From assembly GCA_021325515.1 (NCBI GenBank), contig JAJPHC010000013.1, positions 374,001-438,000 on the forward strand: a stretch of 64,000 bases of DNA. Direction: 5' to 3'. Under the pieces are notes generated by a model. It worked only from the letters and a program-made list of their open reading frames with translations. It did no database searches and had not been told where the DNA came from. The stretch comes from Acidobacteriota bacterium (GTDB lineage Bacteria > Acidobacteriota > Thermoanaerobaculia > Gp7-AA8). The position numbers and the translations under genes were made by a program. Shown here piece after piece: positions 37,408 through 46,947 of this stretch (position 1 is the stretch's first letter; each line of letters begins with the position of its first letter).

Positions 37408-38694
37408 ATGATCACATTTGATGATGCACCCGGCGCCGGCAGTCTGAAGGTCACGCTGGACGAAGAACAGCTCGGGGCGAAGATCAAAGTCGTCGGGGTC
37501 GGTGGGGGTGGTGGGAACGCCGTCAACCGGATGATCCAGGCCGGCATTCGTGGCGTCGAGTTTCTCGTCGCCAATACCGATGTGCAGGCGATGCGCAACT
37601 CACTCGCGCCGGTCAAGCTTCAGATCGGCGGGAAGCTGACCAAAGGCCTCGGCGCCGGCGCGAATCCTGAGATCGGCAAGCAGGCTGCGCTCGAAGACAC
37701 CGACCGCATTCTCGAGGCGCTCTCCGGCGCCGACATGATTTTCATCACCACCGGCATGGGCGGTGGAACGGGAACGGGAGCGGCGCCGATCATCGCGTCG
37801 CTCGCCGCGGAGCTGGGAGCGCTGACGGTCGCCGTGGTCACGAAGCCTTTCAACTTCGAAGGCAAGCGCCGCCGCGTGCAGGCGGAGCAGGGCATCCGCG
37901 GACTGCGCGAGACCGTCGACACGCTCATCACGATTCCCAACGAGCGGCTGCTCAACTTCGTCGAGCGCGGTACATCGCTCGGCGATGCATTCAAGATCGC
38001 GGATGACATCCTGCGCCAGGCCGTGCAGGGCATCTCGGATCTCATCACGGTGCCGGGCGAGATCAATCTCGACTTCGCCGACGTGAAGACGATCATGCAC
38101 GGCATGGGGATGGCGCTCATGGGCACCGGCATTTCAGCGGGCGAGCATCGCGCCGTCGAAGCCGCGCAGCGCGCGATCTCTTCGCCGTTGCTCGAAGAAG
38201 CATCGATCGAAGGGGCCAAGGGTGTGCTGATCAACGTGACCGGCGGCCCGGACATGACGCTCTTCGAAGTGCACGAGGCGGCGTCGATCATTCAGGAAGC
38301 GGCGGACGAAGAAGCGAACATCATCTTCGGTACGGTCATTGATCCGAAGATGGGTGACGAAGTGAAGGTGACGGTCATCGCCACCGGATTCGACGCCGCG
38401 ACGAAGGGCTTCCTGAACGCGCGCGGCGAGCAGCTCTCGACTCCGCCGCCGGCGCGCACTGGTGTGCCGATGAGACCGGCAGTCGCGGCGGCTACACCCG
38501 CACAGATCGCAGCACAGCATGAAGAACCGGCTGCTCCACCCCAGATCGGAGCGGATGGTGAGATCTACGATCCTCCATTTTTCAGGAAGGGGTTCTCGCG
38601 GCCGGATGGCAGTGGCGGTTTCGGACCGATGGCGTCAAACGAGTTTGGCACCGATCTCGATATTCCGACGGTGATCAGGAACTTGAGCGACTAA
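37408..38694 (+). CDS. ftsZ: Cell-division tubulin homologue FtsZ
   Basis: A 428-residue GTPase forming the division ring. It has the [14 protein letters not shown] start, the tubulin signature GGGTGTG at 118-124, the T7-loop segment [17 protein letters not shown], a variable linker rich in Pro/Ala after about residue 345, and a C-terminal peptide [13 protein letters not shown] corresponding to the conserved tail that binds FtsA. It closes the dcw cluster and is followed by three hairpins. Confidence 0.98.
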   Translation: MITFDDAPGAGSLKVTLDEEQLGAKIKVVGVGGGGGNAVNRMIQAGIRGVEFLVANTDVQAMRNSLAPVKLQIGGKLTKGLGAGANPEIGKQAALEDTDRILEALSGADMIFITTGMGGGTGTGAAPIIASLAAELGALTVAVVTKPFNFEGKRRRVQAEQGIRGLRETVDTLITIPNERLLNFVERGTSLGDAFKIADDILRQAVQGISDLITVPGEINLDFADVKTIMHGMGMALMGTGISAGEHRAVEAAQRAISSPLLEEASIEGAKGVLINVTGGPDMTLFEVHEAASIIQEAADEEANIIFGTVIDPKMGDEVKVTVIATGFDAATKGFLNARGEQLSTPPPARTGVPMRPAVAAATPAQIAAQHEEPAAPPQIGADGEIYDPPFFRKGFSRPDGSGGFGPMASNEFGTDLDIPTVIRNLSD

Positions 38695-38706
38695 GTCAAA
38701 AGAAAA

Positions 38707-38809
38707 GAGCACGCCCCTCCTGCGTGCTCTCGGGGGCCTGGGGGAGAGGGACCCCAGGCCACTGCTCCACAAAGGGGCACGGTTCTTCCGCCGTGCCCCT
38801 TATTTTTTT
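38707..38809 (+). terminator. Three consecutive hairpins ending the dcw cluster; last is a rho-independent terminator
   Basis: Perfect stems occur at 38707-38729 (GAGCACGC, 8 bp), 38735-38760 (GGCCTGGGG, 9 bp) and 38772-38801 (AAGGGGCACGG, 11 bp). The last is followed by ATTTTTTT. The gene on the other side (38817) points toward it, and the reverse strand ends in only three T residues, so the signal mainly serves ftsZ. Confidence 0.92.
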
Positions 38810-38816
38810 CGGAGCG

Positions 38817-40482
38817 TTATTTCTTCGCGAGCGCCTGCTCGATCGCCGCGAGACGTTCGCGGAGCATCTGATTCTCGTTCTTCAGCTCGTTGATCTGATC
38901 GTGCTGCGTCGCGGTGTAGAGCGTCAGCTCTTCCACTTTCTCGAGCAGCGACATCTGCAGCTTGCTGAGGTTGATCCCCTCTTCCTTGAAGCGCGATGCG
39001 CTCGGGACATTCGGGAGGTGTTTGTTCACCTTCACGAAGCTCGCGACATCCTCGATGGGCATCAGCTTGTATCCCGGCTCGAAGACGTAATCGGGTGCGT
39101 TGAGCGTTACGCCGTCATCGATGAAGCTTCCACCGCTGACACGCACATCGCCGTTGACCTGCAGCTTCGACGCCGGGCTCGTGGTACCGATACCGACGTT
39201 GCCCGCGCTCGTCACGGTCATCAGGGAAGCGGTAGGTGCCGCGCCGCCGACTCCGAGGAGTAGTTCCAGCAGGTTCGCCCCATTGTAGTCATTCGCCCAT
39301 CGCCATCTCGTTCCGCTGCTCTTCCCCACTTCCAGGAATCCGGAGTTGCTGGACTCGACGCGGACGCCGTCCACGTTGCCCACGAGCACGTGCGCTTTGG
39401 AGGAAGGGCTCGCCGTGCCGACGCCGACGTTTCCGCTCGCGGCGATGTCGATGGAGCTCGTCGGCGCGCCGGGACGGATGCGGAGCGGCAGGCGCGAGCC
39501 TCCGGTGAGATCGCGTACGAACCAGTTGGCTTCGTTCGCACCGATGTCCCACGTCTGCGCCGTGAATCCGCCGCCGTTCGTCTGTTCCTGACGGATGGCG
39601 GGAGTGTCGGTTGCGGTGATGTGAAGATGCAATCCCGGCGAGCTGTTGCCGAATCCGACCTTGCCCGTGCTGGCGACGAAGAGAGAATTCGTCGGTGCGT
39701 TACCCGTCACCGTGAACGGCACCTTGCTGTTCGTGATGTCCTCGACGGAGAACTTGTTCGCGCCGCCGCTGGCCGAGTCATTCGCGGTGATCTGCCAGTC
39801 GGTGTTGGGAAATCCGGTCGATGACGACGTGTCATCGAACTTGATGCGCGTGTTGTTCTCTTTCAGACGGATGGTGTCGAAGCCAAACGACTCGTTGACC
39901 ACGCAATCCAGGCCGACACAAAGGCTTCCCTGAATGATCTCGTCATCCGCCGTGACGACATCGTTCGGCGCTGCGTGAAGCGAGTCGGAGCCTGCACGCA
40001 GTGCGGAAGACGTCGAACCGCTGCGTTTCTTGTTCGTTGGCTCGTCGTTGCTCGGCGTGATGAACGTGCCGTTCAACAGGGTGAGGACGCCGGAATCGTT
40101 GAGCAGCTTATTGAGGCCGTTGGCCCGCATGAGCCGCTTGATCGCCGCTTCATCGTTGCGCCCGCGCGCATCGATCAGCGACTTCTTGACCTCGAGCGAC
40201 ACCTTCGGCACGTAGCGCAGTTCGAATGAGTACACTCCGTCGATGGCGTCATCGCTCGAGAAGTCTTTCAACGTAAACTGCGGGGCCTGCCCGCTCGCGA
40301 AATCCCTGCTGTACGTGGTTCCCGTCGGAGTCTGGATCACGAGCTGAATGTGATCGAATTCCGGTGCTGCACTCCATTGCACGGAGTTTCCGCTGACCAC
40401 CGGCTGGTTTGGATTCGCGGCGAACAACGCGATGGGGAAAAGAAGTACAAACAATGGAACCCATCTCTGGACTCTGGACATG
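38817..40482 (-). CDS. Secreted fibre-like protein with tail-fibre repeats and C-terminal coiled coil
   Basis: A 555-residue protein starting at the ATG 40482 (MSRVQRWVPLFVLLFPIALFA signal peptide) with a strong GGGAGGAATC upstream. The middle has repeats of the form GNVGIGTTSPASKLQVNGDV, known from phage tail fibres and bacterial trimeric surface proteins. The C-terminal region (YKLMPIEDVASFVKVNKHLPNVPSA, then a coiled coil EKVEELTLYTATQHDQINEL) resembles the stalk end common in Bacteroidota and Acidobacteriota fibre proteins. There is no peptidase S74 chaperone motif. No phage genes surround it. Likely a trimeric extracellular protein of unknown role. Confidence 0.75.
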
Positions 40483-40544
40483 ATTCCTCCCTCTGGTTCG
40501 AAGATGAGTAGTGTAGCGTTCGTTTGTACCAACTGCCATTTCTC

Positions 40545-41291
40545 ATGCTCGATTTAGCGCGCCGTTCGTTTCGGAAGCTGTTTCCCCGGATTGCCGATCC
40601 GATTCTCGACGCATCTCCTCTGACGCTGCCGGATGATGCAGCGACGGAGGAGTCATATCGGGGGCTGATCGACCAGCGCGACTCATTTCGCGAAGCGCGC
40701 TACCGCGAAGGAATCCGCTGGCGTGGCGTGCTGCGGCATTTTCAGCCTCCTCCTGCACGCGTGCTCGATCTCGGCGCCGGAGATGGAGCGATCGAGCTCG
40801 CACTGAACAAGGGCGGATACGAAACGACGAGCGTCGACCGTGAGTGGAATCACGTTGCGCAGAAACTCGGAGTCAGGCGCGTGATTGCAGACGCGACCGC
40901 GCTGCCGTTTCGCGATGGAACGTTCGACGCCGAGATCTGCCTGGAGACGATCGAGCACTTCGCCGATGCGCGCGCGGCGTGCGCTGAAGGCTCACGCGTC
41001 CTGCGGCGCGGCGGAAAGGTCGTGCTGATCACCCCTCCGCGTCTGGCATGGCTCTTCCGGCGCGACCCTCACTTCGGCATCCGATTCCTGCTGCTGCTGC
41101 CGTCTTCCTGGCAGCGGCGGGTCGCCGCGCGCCGCGGATTCGATCAGCGGTATCACTTCGTCGATCGCATCTATACGAGCGCCGCGTCGATCGCGAAGTT
41201 GTTTCCGCGATGCCGTATCGAGCACCTCATGAGCCGTTCGCGCCTGCCGCGCCGCTGGTTCTGGGAAGCGATCGTGCTGCGGAAGGAGTGA
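40545..41291 (+). CDS. SAM-dependent methyltransferase (class I, type 11)
   Basis: About 248 residues from the ATG at 40545 (MLDLARRSFRK); a TTG at 40524 is possible but lies in the divergent promoter gap. SAM motif I is RVLDLGAGDGAIEL, motif II SVDREW, motif III DATALPFRDGTFDAEICLETIEH, and a post-motif RRGGKVVLITPPR. The C-terminal part (LFRRDPHFGIRFLLLLPSSWQRR, RYHFVDRIY) is like methyltransferases that act on lipids or glycan intermediates. The substrate is unknown. It is convergent with guaA with a one-base gap. Confidence 0.8.
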   Translation: MLDLARRSFRKLFPRIADPILDASPLTLPDDAATEESYRGLIDQRDSFREARYREGIRWRGVLRHFQPPPARVLDLGAGDGAIELALNKGGYETTSVDREWNHVAQKLGVRRVIADATALPFRDGTFDAEICLETIEHFADARAACAEGSRVLRRGGKVVLITPPRLAWLFRRDPHFGIRFLLLLPSSWQRRVAARRGFDQRYHFVDRIYTSAASIAKLFPRCRIEHLMSRSRLPRRWFWEAIVLRKE

Positions 41292-41292
41292 C

Positions 41293-42834
41293 TCACTCCC
41301 ACTCGATCGTGCTCGGCGGTTTGCTCGAGATGTCGTAAACGACGCGATTCACGCCGCGCACCTCGTTCACGACGCGGCGCGCGATGCGATCCATCAGGTC
41401 GTGCGGCATGCGATACCAGTCCGCCGTCATGAAGTCGCTCGTCGAAACCGCGCGAACCGCGAGCACGTTTTCATACGTCCGTTCGTCGCCCATGACACCG
41501 ACGCTGCGGATCGGAAGAAGAACGGCGAAGGCCTGTGCGATGTCTCGATAGAGCCCGGCGCGGCGGATCTCGTCGATCACGATCTCGTCCGCGTTCTGCA
41601 GGATCTCCACGCGCGACGCGTTCACCTCACCGAGGATGCGAACGGCGAGTCCCGGGCCGGGGAAGGGATGTCGCCAGACGAACTCTTCTTCCAGGCCGAG
41701 CTCGATGCCGAGCATGCGGACTTCATCCTTGAAGAGCTCGCGAACCGGCTCGATGAGGCCGAGTCCCATCTTCTCCGGAAGCCCGCCGACGTTGTGATGC
41801 GTCTTGATGACGGCGGAAGGACCTTTGATCGACACCGACTCGATCACATCGGGATAGAGCGTCCCCTGCACGAGCAGTTCGACTCCGGGAAGTTTCTTGG
41901 CTTCTTCTTCGAAGACGGCGATGAATTCGTTGCCGATGCGCTTGCGCTTCATCTCGGGATCTTCGATGCCGGCGAGACGGTCGTAGAACCGCTGGCGCGC
42001 ATCGATCTCGATGAAGTGCAGGCCGAGGCGGTCGGAGAGCCTCGACGCAACCATGGTCGACTCGTTCTTGCGCAGCACTCCGTTATCGACGAACACCGCC
42101 GTGAGCTGATCACCGATCGCTTCGGCGACGAGCAGCGCTGCCACGGTCGAGTCGACGCCGCCGCTCACTGCGGCGATCGCCTTCCGCTTCCCGACCTTCT
42201 GCCGGATCTCTTCGACTTTGCGGCGGCGAAAATCGCCGATGTCCCACGCCGGCTTGCAGCCGGCGATGTCGAAGAGGAAATTCCTCAGGATCTGTCCGCC
42301 CGCTTCGCTGTGCGTCACCTCGGGATGGAATTGAATGCCATAGCACCGCCGCTCGGCACTCTCGAAACCGGTGATCGGAGCGTTGCTGGAAGAAGCGATG
42401 ACGCGGAAGCCGGAAGGTGCCTCCAGGATCCGATCGCCGTGGCTCGCCCAGACGCGCTGATGTTTCGGCGTGTTGGCGAAGAGCGGCGAATCCGCGATGA
42501 CGTCGATTTCCGCGCGGCCGTATTCACGCTCGGATGCAGCTTCGACTTTTCCATCCAGCAGATACGACGTGAGCTGCATGCCGTAACAGATGCCGAGAAT
42601 CGGAACGCCGAGCGAGAAGATCTCGCGCGAGCAGATCGGAGCCGCATCGCCGTACACCGACTGCGGCCCGCCGGAGAGGATGATCGCGCTGGGCGCCATC
42701 TCTCGAATCTTCGCGACGGGGTAATCGAAGGGGTGGACGACGGAGAAGACGCTGTTCTCGCGGACACGGCGTGCGATGAGCTGCGTGTACTGCGAGCCGA
42801 AATCGAGAACGAGGACAGTCTGATCGGGAGTCAC
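41293..42834 (-). CDS. guaA: GMP synthase (glutamine-hydrolysing) GuaA
   Basis: A 513-residue protein from the GTG at 42834; an in-frame ATG at 42894 would add an atypical 20-residue extension. The N-terminal glutaminase has Cys83 in GICYGMQL and HPEVTHSE; the PP-loop is AVSGGVDSTVAAL; the C-terminal dimerisation domain ends DISSKPPSTIEWE. GuaA converts XMP to GMP using glutamine and ATP. It stands alone, head to tail with the small lipoprotein gene. Confidence 0.97.
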   Translation of the reverse strand: MTPDQTVLVLDFGSQYTQLIARRVRENSVFSVVHPFDYPVAKIREMAPSAIILSGGPQSVYGDAAPICSREIFSLGVPILGICYGMQLTSYLLDGKVEAASEREYGRAEIDVIADSPLFANTPKHQRVWASHGDRILEAPSGFRVIASSSNAPITGFESAERRCYGIQFHPEVTHSEAGGQILRNFLFDIAGCKPAWDIGDFRRRKVEEIRQKVGKRKAIAAVSGGVDSTVAALLVAEAIGDQLTAVFVDNGVLRKNESTMVASRLSDRLGLHFIEIDARQRFYDRLAGIEDPEMKRKRIGNEFIAVFEEEAKKLPGVELLVQGTLYPDVIESVSIKGPSAVIKTHHNVGGLPEKMGLGLIEPVRELFKDEVRMLGIELGLEEEFVWRHPFPGPGLAVRILGEVNASRVEILQNADEIVIDEIRRAGLYRDIAQAFAVLLPIRSVGVMGDERTYENVLAVRAVSTSDFMTADWYRMPHDLMDRIARRVVNEVRGVNRVVYDISSKPPSTIEWE

Positions 42835-42851
42835 GCCGCGGATTGTATGGG

Positions 42852-42892
42852 AAAAAGGGACGGCCGCCGGGGCTCGCAGACCGGCGGCCGTC
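42852..42892 (-). terminator. Rho-independent terminator of the lipoprotein gene
   Basis: A perfect 12-bp stem (GACGGCCGCCGG / CCGGCGGCCGTC at 42859-42870 and 42881-42892) with a 10-base loop is followed on the minus strand by CCTTTTTCCC. It lies right after the lipoprotein stop at 42913 and before the guaA start at 42834. Confidence 0.85.
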
Positions 42893-42912
42893 AAGGAGAG
42901 AAAAGCGGCGGT

Positions 42913-43338
42913 CTACTGGACCACCACGGCGTCGCGCGAGGCAGGCTGGAAGCCGCTCGCAACGGCACACCCGAGGACGTAGGAACCGGCCGGCGTCTTG
43001 CCGTCCGAAGCTTTGTGCACCGTCAGATCGTTGAGGCTGAACCAGTCTTTTCCATCGGCGCAGAAGCTGCCGTGGCCTTCGATCTTGCCAGCGGGATAGA
43101 AGCCTTTGCTGGTCATGGTGCCTTTGATGTTGAGGCCGTAGATCGAGCTGCTCCAGTCGATCGTGCGAACGGCCTTCGGATCGCTGAAGAGGATGTAGCT
43201 CGATGCGTCAGTCGACTTCGTGGCGATGCCTGCCGGAGCGAGGGAGGCGCCGGCGGAGTCCTTGCTCGACGAGTTCATCGGCATCGTGGCGCAGGCGGCG
43301 GTGAGGAGGAGGGAGAGGGCGATCGTGAGTTTCTTCAT
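42913..43338 (-). CDS. Small predicted lipoprotein, unknown function
   Basis: About 141 residues from the ATG at 43338: MKKLTIALSLLLTAAC is a lipoprotein-like signal with Cys16 (LTAAC, a weak lipobox). An alternative ATG at 43347 is nearer to the GGAG site. The mature part has two further cysteines (GSFCADGK, YVLGCAVA) that could pair, and beta-rich segments (RTIDWSSSIYGLNIKGTM). I do not recognise the family. A structured element lies in its 5' region at 43392-43462, and a strong terminator follows it. Confidence 0.7.
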   Translation of the reverse strand: MKKLTIALSLLLTAACATMPMNSSSKDSAGASLAPAGIATKSTDASSYILFSDPKAVRTIDWSSSIYGLNIKGTMTSKGFYPAGKIEGHGSFCADGKDWFSLNDLTVHKASDGKTPAGSYVLGCAVASGFQPASRDAVVVQ

Positions 43339-43391
43339 GGTGAACATTTCTCCTTTACACAAATGACTACTTTATGAGTTCGAGTAAATTC

Positions 43392-43462
43392 GCGCGCCGG
43401 CGCCACGTTGAGGCCTCGGGTCGCAGCTCCCGGGGTGAAGGAGGTGCCGCCGGCGCGCTTTT
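43392..43462 (-). promoter_or_regulatory. Structured element upstream of the lipoprotein gene (candidate 5'-leader RNA)
   Basis: An 11-bp perfect stem (GCGCGCCGGCG at 43392-43402 with CGCCGGCGCGC at 43448-43458), extended by three pairs after one mismatch, encloses a 45-base GC-rich interior with smaller hairpins. Read on the minus strand it would lie in the leader of the lipoprotein gene 50 bases from its start. Read on the plus strand it ends in TTTT but has no gene to terminate. I could not match it to a known riboswitch. Confidence 0.5.
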
Positions 43463-43563
43463 GAAACCTTTGTTCGTTACGTCCTTCGACGCAGTGATTC
43501 GAAAAAGGTTGGGGAAGGTTTCAGCAGCGGCGGGGCTGTTTGCGGAACGTTCACGTTGTAAAC

Positions 43564-43588
43564 AAAAAACGCCGGCGGTGTGCCGGCG
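43564..43588 (-). terminator. Rho-independent terminator of the HU gene
   Basis: On the minus strand CGCCGGC-ACACC-GCCGGCG (43588-43570) is followed by TTTTTTG, 25 bases after the HU stop codon. Confidence 0.9.
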
Positions 43589-43612
43589 TGTGACCGTCGA
43601 TGTGCGAACCGA

Positions 43613-43882
43613 TCAGAGGAGATTGCGCAGCTCTTTTCCAGGCTTGAAGCGAATGGTGTTTCCGGGCGGGATCTTCACTTCGACGCCGGTCTTCGGATTG
43701 CGCCCGATCCCTTTCTTGCGCTGTTTCACCTGAAAGACGCCGAAGCCACGGAGCTCGATACGCTGTCCGCGCGCGAGCGCATTACGCAGACCTTCGATGA
43801 CCGTATCGACGGCCTGTGCCGCTTTGACGCGCGAAATTTCCGACATCTCCGCGACCTTGTTGACGATGTCCGCCTTGATCAT
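43613..43882 (-). CDS. hup: HU/IHF-family DNA-binding protein
   Basis: An 89-residue nucleoid protein: MIKADIVNKVAEMSEISRV start, helical dimer core, and the arm signature GFGVFQVKQRKKGIGRNPKTGVEVKIPPGN. HU dimers bend DNA and structure the chromosome. A perfect TATAAT on the minus strand (43908-43903) and GGAGG five bases before the start suggest a normal strong promoter. It is divergent from hslR with 35 bases between starts. Confidence 0.95.
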   Translation of the reverse strand: MIKADIVNKVAEMSEISRVKAAQAVDTVIEGLRNALARGQRIELRGFGVFQVKQRKKGIGRNPKTGVEVKIPPGNTIRFKPGKELRNLL

Positions 43883-43902
43883 GGAACCTCCGTGACGGCG
43901 AA

Positions 43903-43908
43903 TTATAT
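43903..43908 (-). promoter_or_regulatory. -10 element TATAAT for HU
   Basis: A consensus TATAAT on the minus strand lies 20 bases before the HU start. The opposite strand reads ATTATA about nine bases before the hslR start, so both divergent genes may share the AT-rich core. No good -35 is seen. Confidence 0.5.
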
Positions 43909-43917
43909 CTCCTTCAT

Positions 43918-44271
43918 ATGGAACGACATCGGATCGACCATTGGCTCAAGCACGTCTGCCTGTTCAAACACCGCGGCGACGCGGCCGAGGCGTGCCGCGG
44001 AGGCAAGGTGAAGATCAACGGCCAGCGCGTCAAGCCTGCCGCCGCGCTGAAGGAAGGCGACGTCGTCGAGTTTCTTGCGGGCACGCACTTCCGCCGCGTC
44101 GTCGTAGTCGCGCTGCCCGAAGGGCAGGCATCGAAAGAGGCCGCCCGCACGATGTACATCGACGAGACGCCGAAGCAGGAAGCCGTGCCGCAGATCGTCG
44201 TGTTGCGCGACCGCGGTGCCGGGCGGCCGACGAAGAAGGAGCGGCGCGAGATCGAGAAGCTGCGCCGGTAG
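43918..44271 (+). CDS. S4-domain RNA-binding protein, Hsp15 (HslR) family
   Basis: A 117-residue basic protein with an N-terminal S4 domain: RIDHWLKHVCLFKHRGDAAEACRGGKVKINGQRVKPA. HslR-type proteins bind 50S subunits carrying stalled nascent chains. The C-terminus is basic (GRPTKKERREIEKLRR) as in the family. It is convergent with the kinase/propeller gene. Confidence 0.9.
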   Translation: MERHRIDHWLKHVCLFKHRGDAAEACRGGKVKINGQRVKPAAALKEGDVVEFLAGTHFRRVVVVALPEGQASKEAARTMYIDETPKQEAVPQIVVLRDRGAGRPTKKERREIEKLRR

Positions 44272-44292
44272 TGGTGCAGCTTCTTGTTAGAC

Positions 44293-46902
44293 CTAGTGGG
44301 CGAGCAGCCTCGCCGCCTCTTCCTTCCAGCCCGTGATCACGCGCATCGGGGAAGTCTGCGGAGTGATCTGCGGAGCGTCGACGAGAATGCGGCCGTCGGG
44401 TGCGACGTCGAAGGCTTCGATGCCCGCCGGCGACGTGAAGAACTTCTGCGGCGCCTCGGTGTCGATCGTGTCGCCCTGGATCTTTACTTTCGCCGCCCAC
44501 AGCTCCTTCTGATGCTGGAAGTAGATCTCCTTCCCATCCGCACTCCACGCCGCGTGAACGCCGCCGTTGGTCGACACGCCGCTGCGCGGCGCGCGGTGAT
44601 CCAGCGAGGTCACGTAGATCTCGGCGCGGTCGGTGTCGCGCGATGTGTAGACGACCCACTTTCCATCGGGCGACACGCGGGCATCGCCTTCGCTCGCCGG
44701 CGTCTGCAGCCAGACTTCGCTGGTTCGCGTTGCGGGGTTGGCGATCAGAATGTCCTCGCTCGTTTGCGGCGAATCATCTCCGTAGAGGATCCTGCCGTCG
44801 CTCAGCCAGTCGCTCGGTGATTGCAGGTCGCCCGGTTTCGTGACGGGAGTCTGTGGCCCGCCTCCCGCCGGCATCATGAAGACGTACGGCGCGGCATTCG
44901 GATCGGACGAGAATGCGATCGAGCGCCCGTCGCGCGACCACAGCGGATCGTCGTAGTCATGGTCGCCGTACGTCATCCGATTCAGGGTTTGCCGCTGAAG
45001 ATCTGCGGTCCAGATGTCTCCGATGATCGTCTTGGAATCGTCGATCGCGAGGACGGCGTAACGTCCGTCGCGGGAGATGCGGACGCGGTTGCGATAACGG
45101 CCGGGGGGCAACGCTTCTCCGAGGTCTTTGCCCGTGCGATCGATCCAATGCAGCGAGCGGACAAAGGTCGCCGTGGTGTACGCAATCGTGTCGCCGCCGG
45201 CGCCATGCAGCGACTGGCCGAGTGGCTTATAGAACCAGACGTTGTCTGCGAGTGGCGTTGCATTGCCTTCCAGCGAGAGCGAGCGCTCGTTGAAGCGCTG
45301 CGCGAAGAGCGTGCCGTCGCGAACATAGGTCACATAGGGGGCATCGTAGAAGGCGCGGCCGGCGTCGTCGAGGAGCTTTGCCGGCGCGCGGCCGTCGGTG
45401 CTTCCGATCCAGAGTGCGGTCTTGTTTACGTCGAGTGTGTTGAAGAAGAAGTGCTTCGTCGTTCCGATCGCCGACGGAGAAGTGATGCCGAAGGATCCGG
45501 CCGGAACGCCGAAAAGCTTCCGCGGCGCTGCGCTTCCGATCGTGATCGCATTCATCGCCGCGGAAAGAAACTGATTGAAGACGATCGTGCCGTCGGCAAG
45601 CCACGTTGCCGAGAACGCGTCGGCGCGTACGTCACAGATGTTCTGCACCCGGCTGTCTTCAATGGAGATGGTCTTGAGTTTTCCGCTGGCGCCGAATCCG
45701 AGCTGCTTTCCATCCGGTGACCAGAAAGGAGACGTCGCATGCTCGGTTCCGTCGAGCGGTTTCGCCACGCCGGTGGCGAGAGTGAGGATGTAGATCCGGC
45801 GATCCGTGTCGCGTGCGACGAACGCGATCGACTTTCCATCGGGCGCGACGGCGACGTTGTGAAACGTAGGATTCGTATCGAACCGCGCGTTCGGCGGCGG
45901 CTGCACGTCGAAGCGGATCGTCTTCGGTGCCGGTAGCGGTCTCCGGAATGCGAAGGCCGCGATGATGGCCAGTGCCGCGGCGAGGATCCAGGGGAGCGCA
46001 CGCAGCCAGGTGCGCTCTGGTTTCTCGGTGGCGGCTTCCGTTCCTTCGCCGACCCAGCGCAATTCCGCCGCGACGTCCGCTGCAGATTGCCACCGATCCT
46101 CCGGATCTTTCGCGAGGCACTTCATCACGATGCGGTTGAGCGTGGCCGGTGCGATGGGCTGCGCTTCGCTGATGGGTGGGGGCTGCACGCTCATGATCCT
46201 GGTGATGAGGCTGGCCTGGCTCTCCGCGATGAATGCGCGCCGGCCGGTGACCATTTCGTACAGCACTGCGCCGAGCGCGAAGAGGTCGGTGCGCGCGTCT
46301 GCCGGTTTGCCTTCGAGTTGTTCCGGCGCCATGTAGGGCAGCGTGCCGAGGATCATACCGTCCGTGGTGATCGGCTTGTTCGCGATCGCGGTCGGAGCGT
46401 CGTGCCCGATGAGTGCCGTTTCCTCGACGGACTTTCGCGCCAGTCCGAAATCGAGAAGCTTCGGGCCGCTCTTCGTCAGCATGATGTTGCCCGGCTTCAG
46501 ATCGCGGTGAATGATGCCGATGCGATGTGCCTTCGCCAGCGCGTCGGCGATTGCCGCTCCGATGCGCAGGACCTCGTCGACCGGCAGCGCGCCCCTCGCG
46601 ATGCGCTCGGCGAGCGACTCCCCTTCGATGAGCTCCATCACGAGATACTCGTTGCCGTCCGCGCTCCCGACGTCGAACAGCGTGCAGATATTCGGGTGAT
46701 TGAGCGCGGAGATGGCGCGCGCCTCGCGCTCGAAGCGATCGCGAGCCTGCGTCGTATTCGTGATGCGTTGCGGAAGAACCTTGAGAGCGACCGTGCGATC
46801 GAGACGCGTATCACGAGCGCGATAAACCTCTCCCATCCCGCCCGCGCCGAGGAGATCGATGACTTCGTAAGGACCGAGGCGCTTCCCAGGAGTCAGAGGC
46901 AC
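44293..46902 (-). CDS. Membrane Ser/Thr protein kinase with extracytoplasmic TolB/PD40-like propeller
   Basis: An 869-residue receptor-like kinase. The N-terminal Hanks-type kinase (about 12-280) has the G-loop LLGAGGMGEVY, Lys41, HRDLKPGN (132-139), DFG (151-153) and the activation-segment GTLPYMAPEQL. One membrane helix follows (about 302-325, WLRALPWILAAALAIIAAFAF). The outer part carries repeated WSPDGKQLGF, WSRDGRSIAFSSD and VSPDGKWVVYTSRD blades of a WD40-like/TolB propeller. This fusion is typical of Acidobacteriota. The kinase starts 45 bases after rodA on the same strand, so a role in wall growth control is possible but unproven. Confidence 0.92.
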   Translation of the reverse strand: MPLTPGKRLGPYEVIDLLGAGGMGEVYRARDTRLDRTVALKVLPQRITNTTQARDRFEREARAISALNHPNICTLFDVGSADGNEYLVMELIEGESLAERIARGALPVDEVLRIGAAIADALAKAHRIGIIHRDLKPGNIMLTKSGPKLLDFGLARKSVEETALIGHDAPTAIANKPITTDGMILGTLPYMAPEQLEGKPADARTDLFALGAVLYEMVTGRRAFIAESQASLITRIMSVQPPPISEAQPIAPATLNRIVMKCLAKDPEDRWQSAADVAAELRWVGEGTEAATEKPERTWLRALPWILAAALAIIAAFAFRRPLPAPKTIRFDVQPPPNARFDTNPTFHNVAVAPDGKSIAFVARDTDRRIYILTLATGVAKPLDGTEHATSPFWSPDGKQLGFGASGKLKTISIEDSRVQNICDVRADAFSATWLADGTIVFNQFLSAAMNAITIGSAAPRKLFGVPAGSFGITSPSAIGTTKHFFFNTLDVNKTALWIGSTDGRAPAKLLDDAGRAFYDAPYVTYVRDGTLFAQRFNERSLSLEGNATPLADNVWFYKPLGQSLHGAGGDTIAYTTATFVRSLHWIDRTGKDLGEALPPGRYRNRVRISRDGRYAVLAIDDSKTIIGDIWTADLQRQTLNRMTYGDHDYDDPLWSRDGRSIAFSSDPNAAPYVFMMPAGGGPQTPVTKPGDLQSPSDWLSDGRILYGDDSPQTSEDILIANPATRTSEVWLQTPASEGDARVSPDGKWVVYTSRDTDRAEIYVTSLDHRAPRSGVSTNGGVHAAWSADGKEIYFQHQKELWAAKVKIQGDTIDTEAPQKFFTSPAGIEAFDVAPDGRILVDAPQITPQTSPMRVITGWKEEAARLLAH

Positions 46903-46947
46903 CTGGAGATTCTATTCGACGGGCGCTCGGCGCGAGGCTCGCTCCTG

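Noticed and set aside
38817-40482. Prophage tail-fibre gene
   Set aside because: It has a signal peptide and no phage genes around it; the fibre repeats also occur in bacterial surface proteins.
43392-43462. Signal recognition particle RNA or tRNA
   Set aside because: The GGAAGGAAGCA tetraloop region of SRP RNA and the tRNA arms and GTTC loop are absent.
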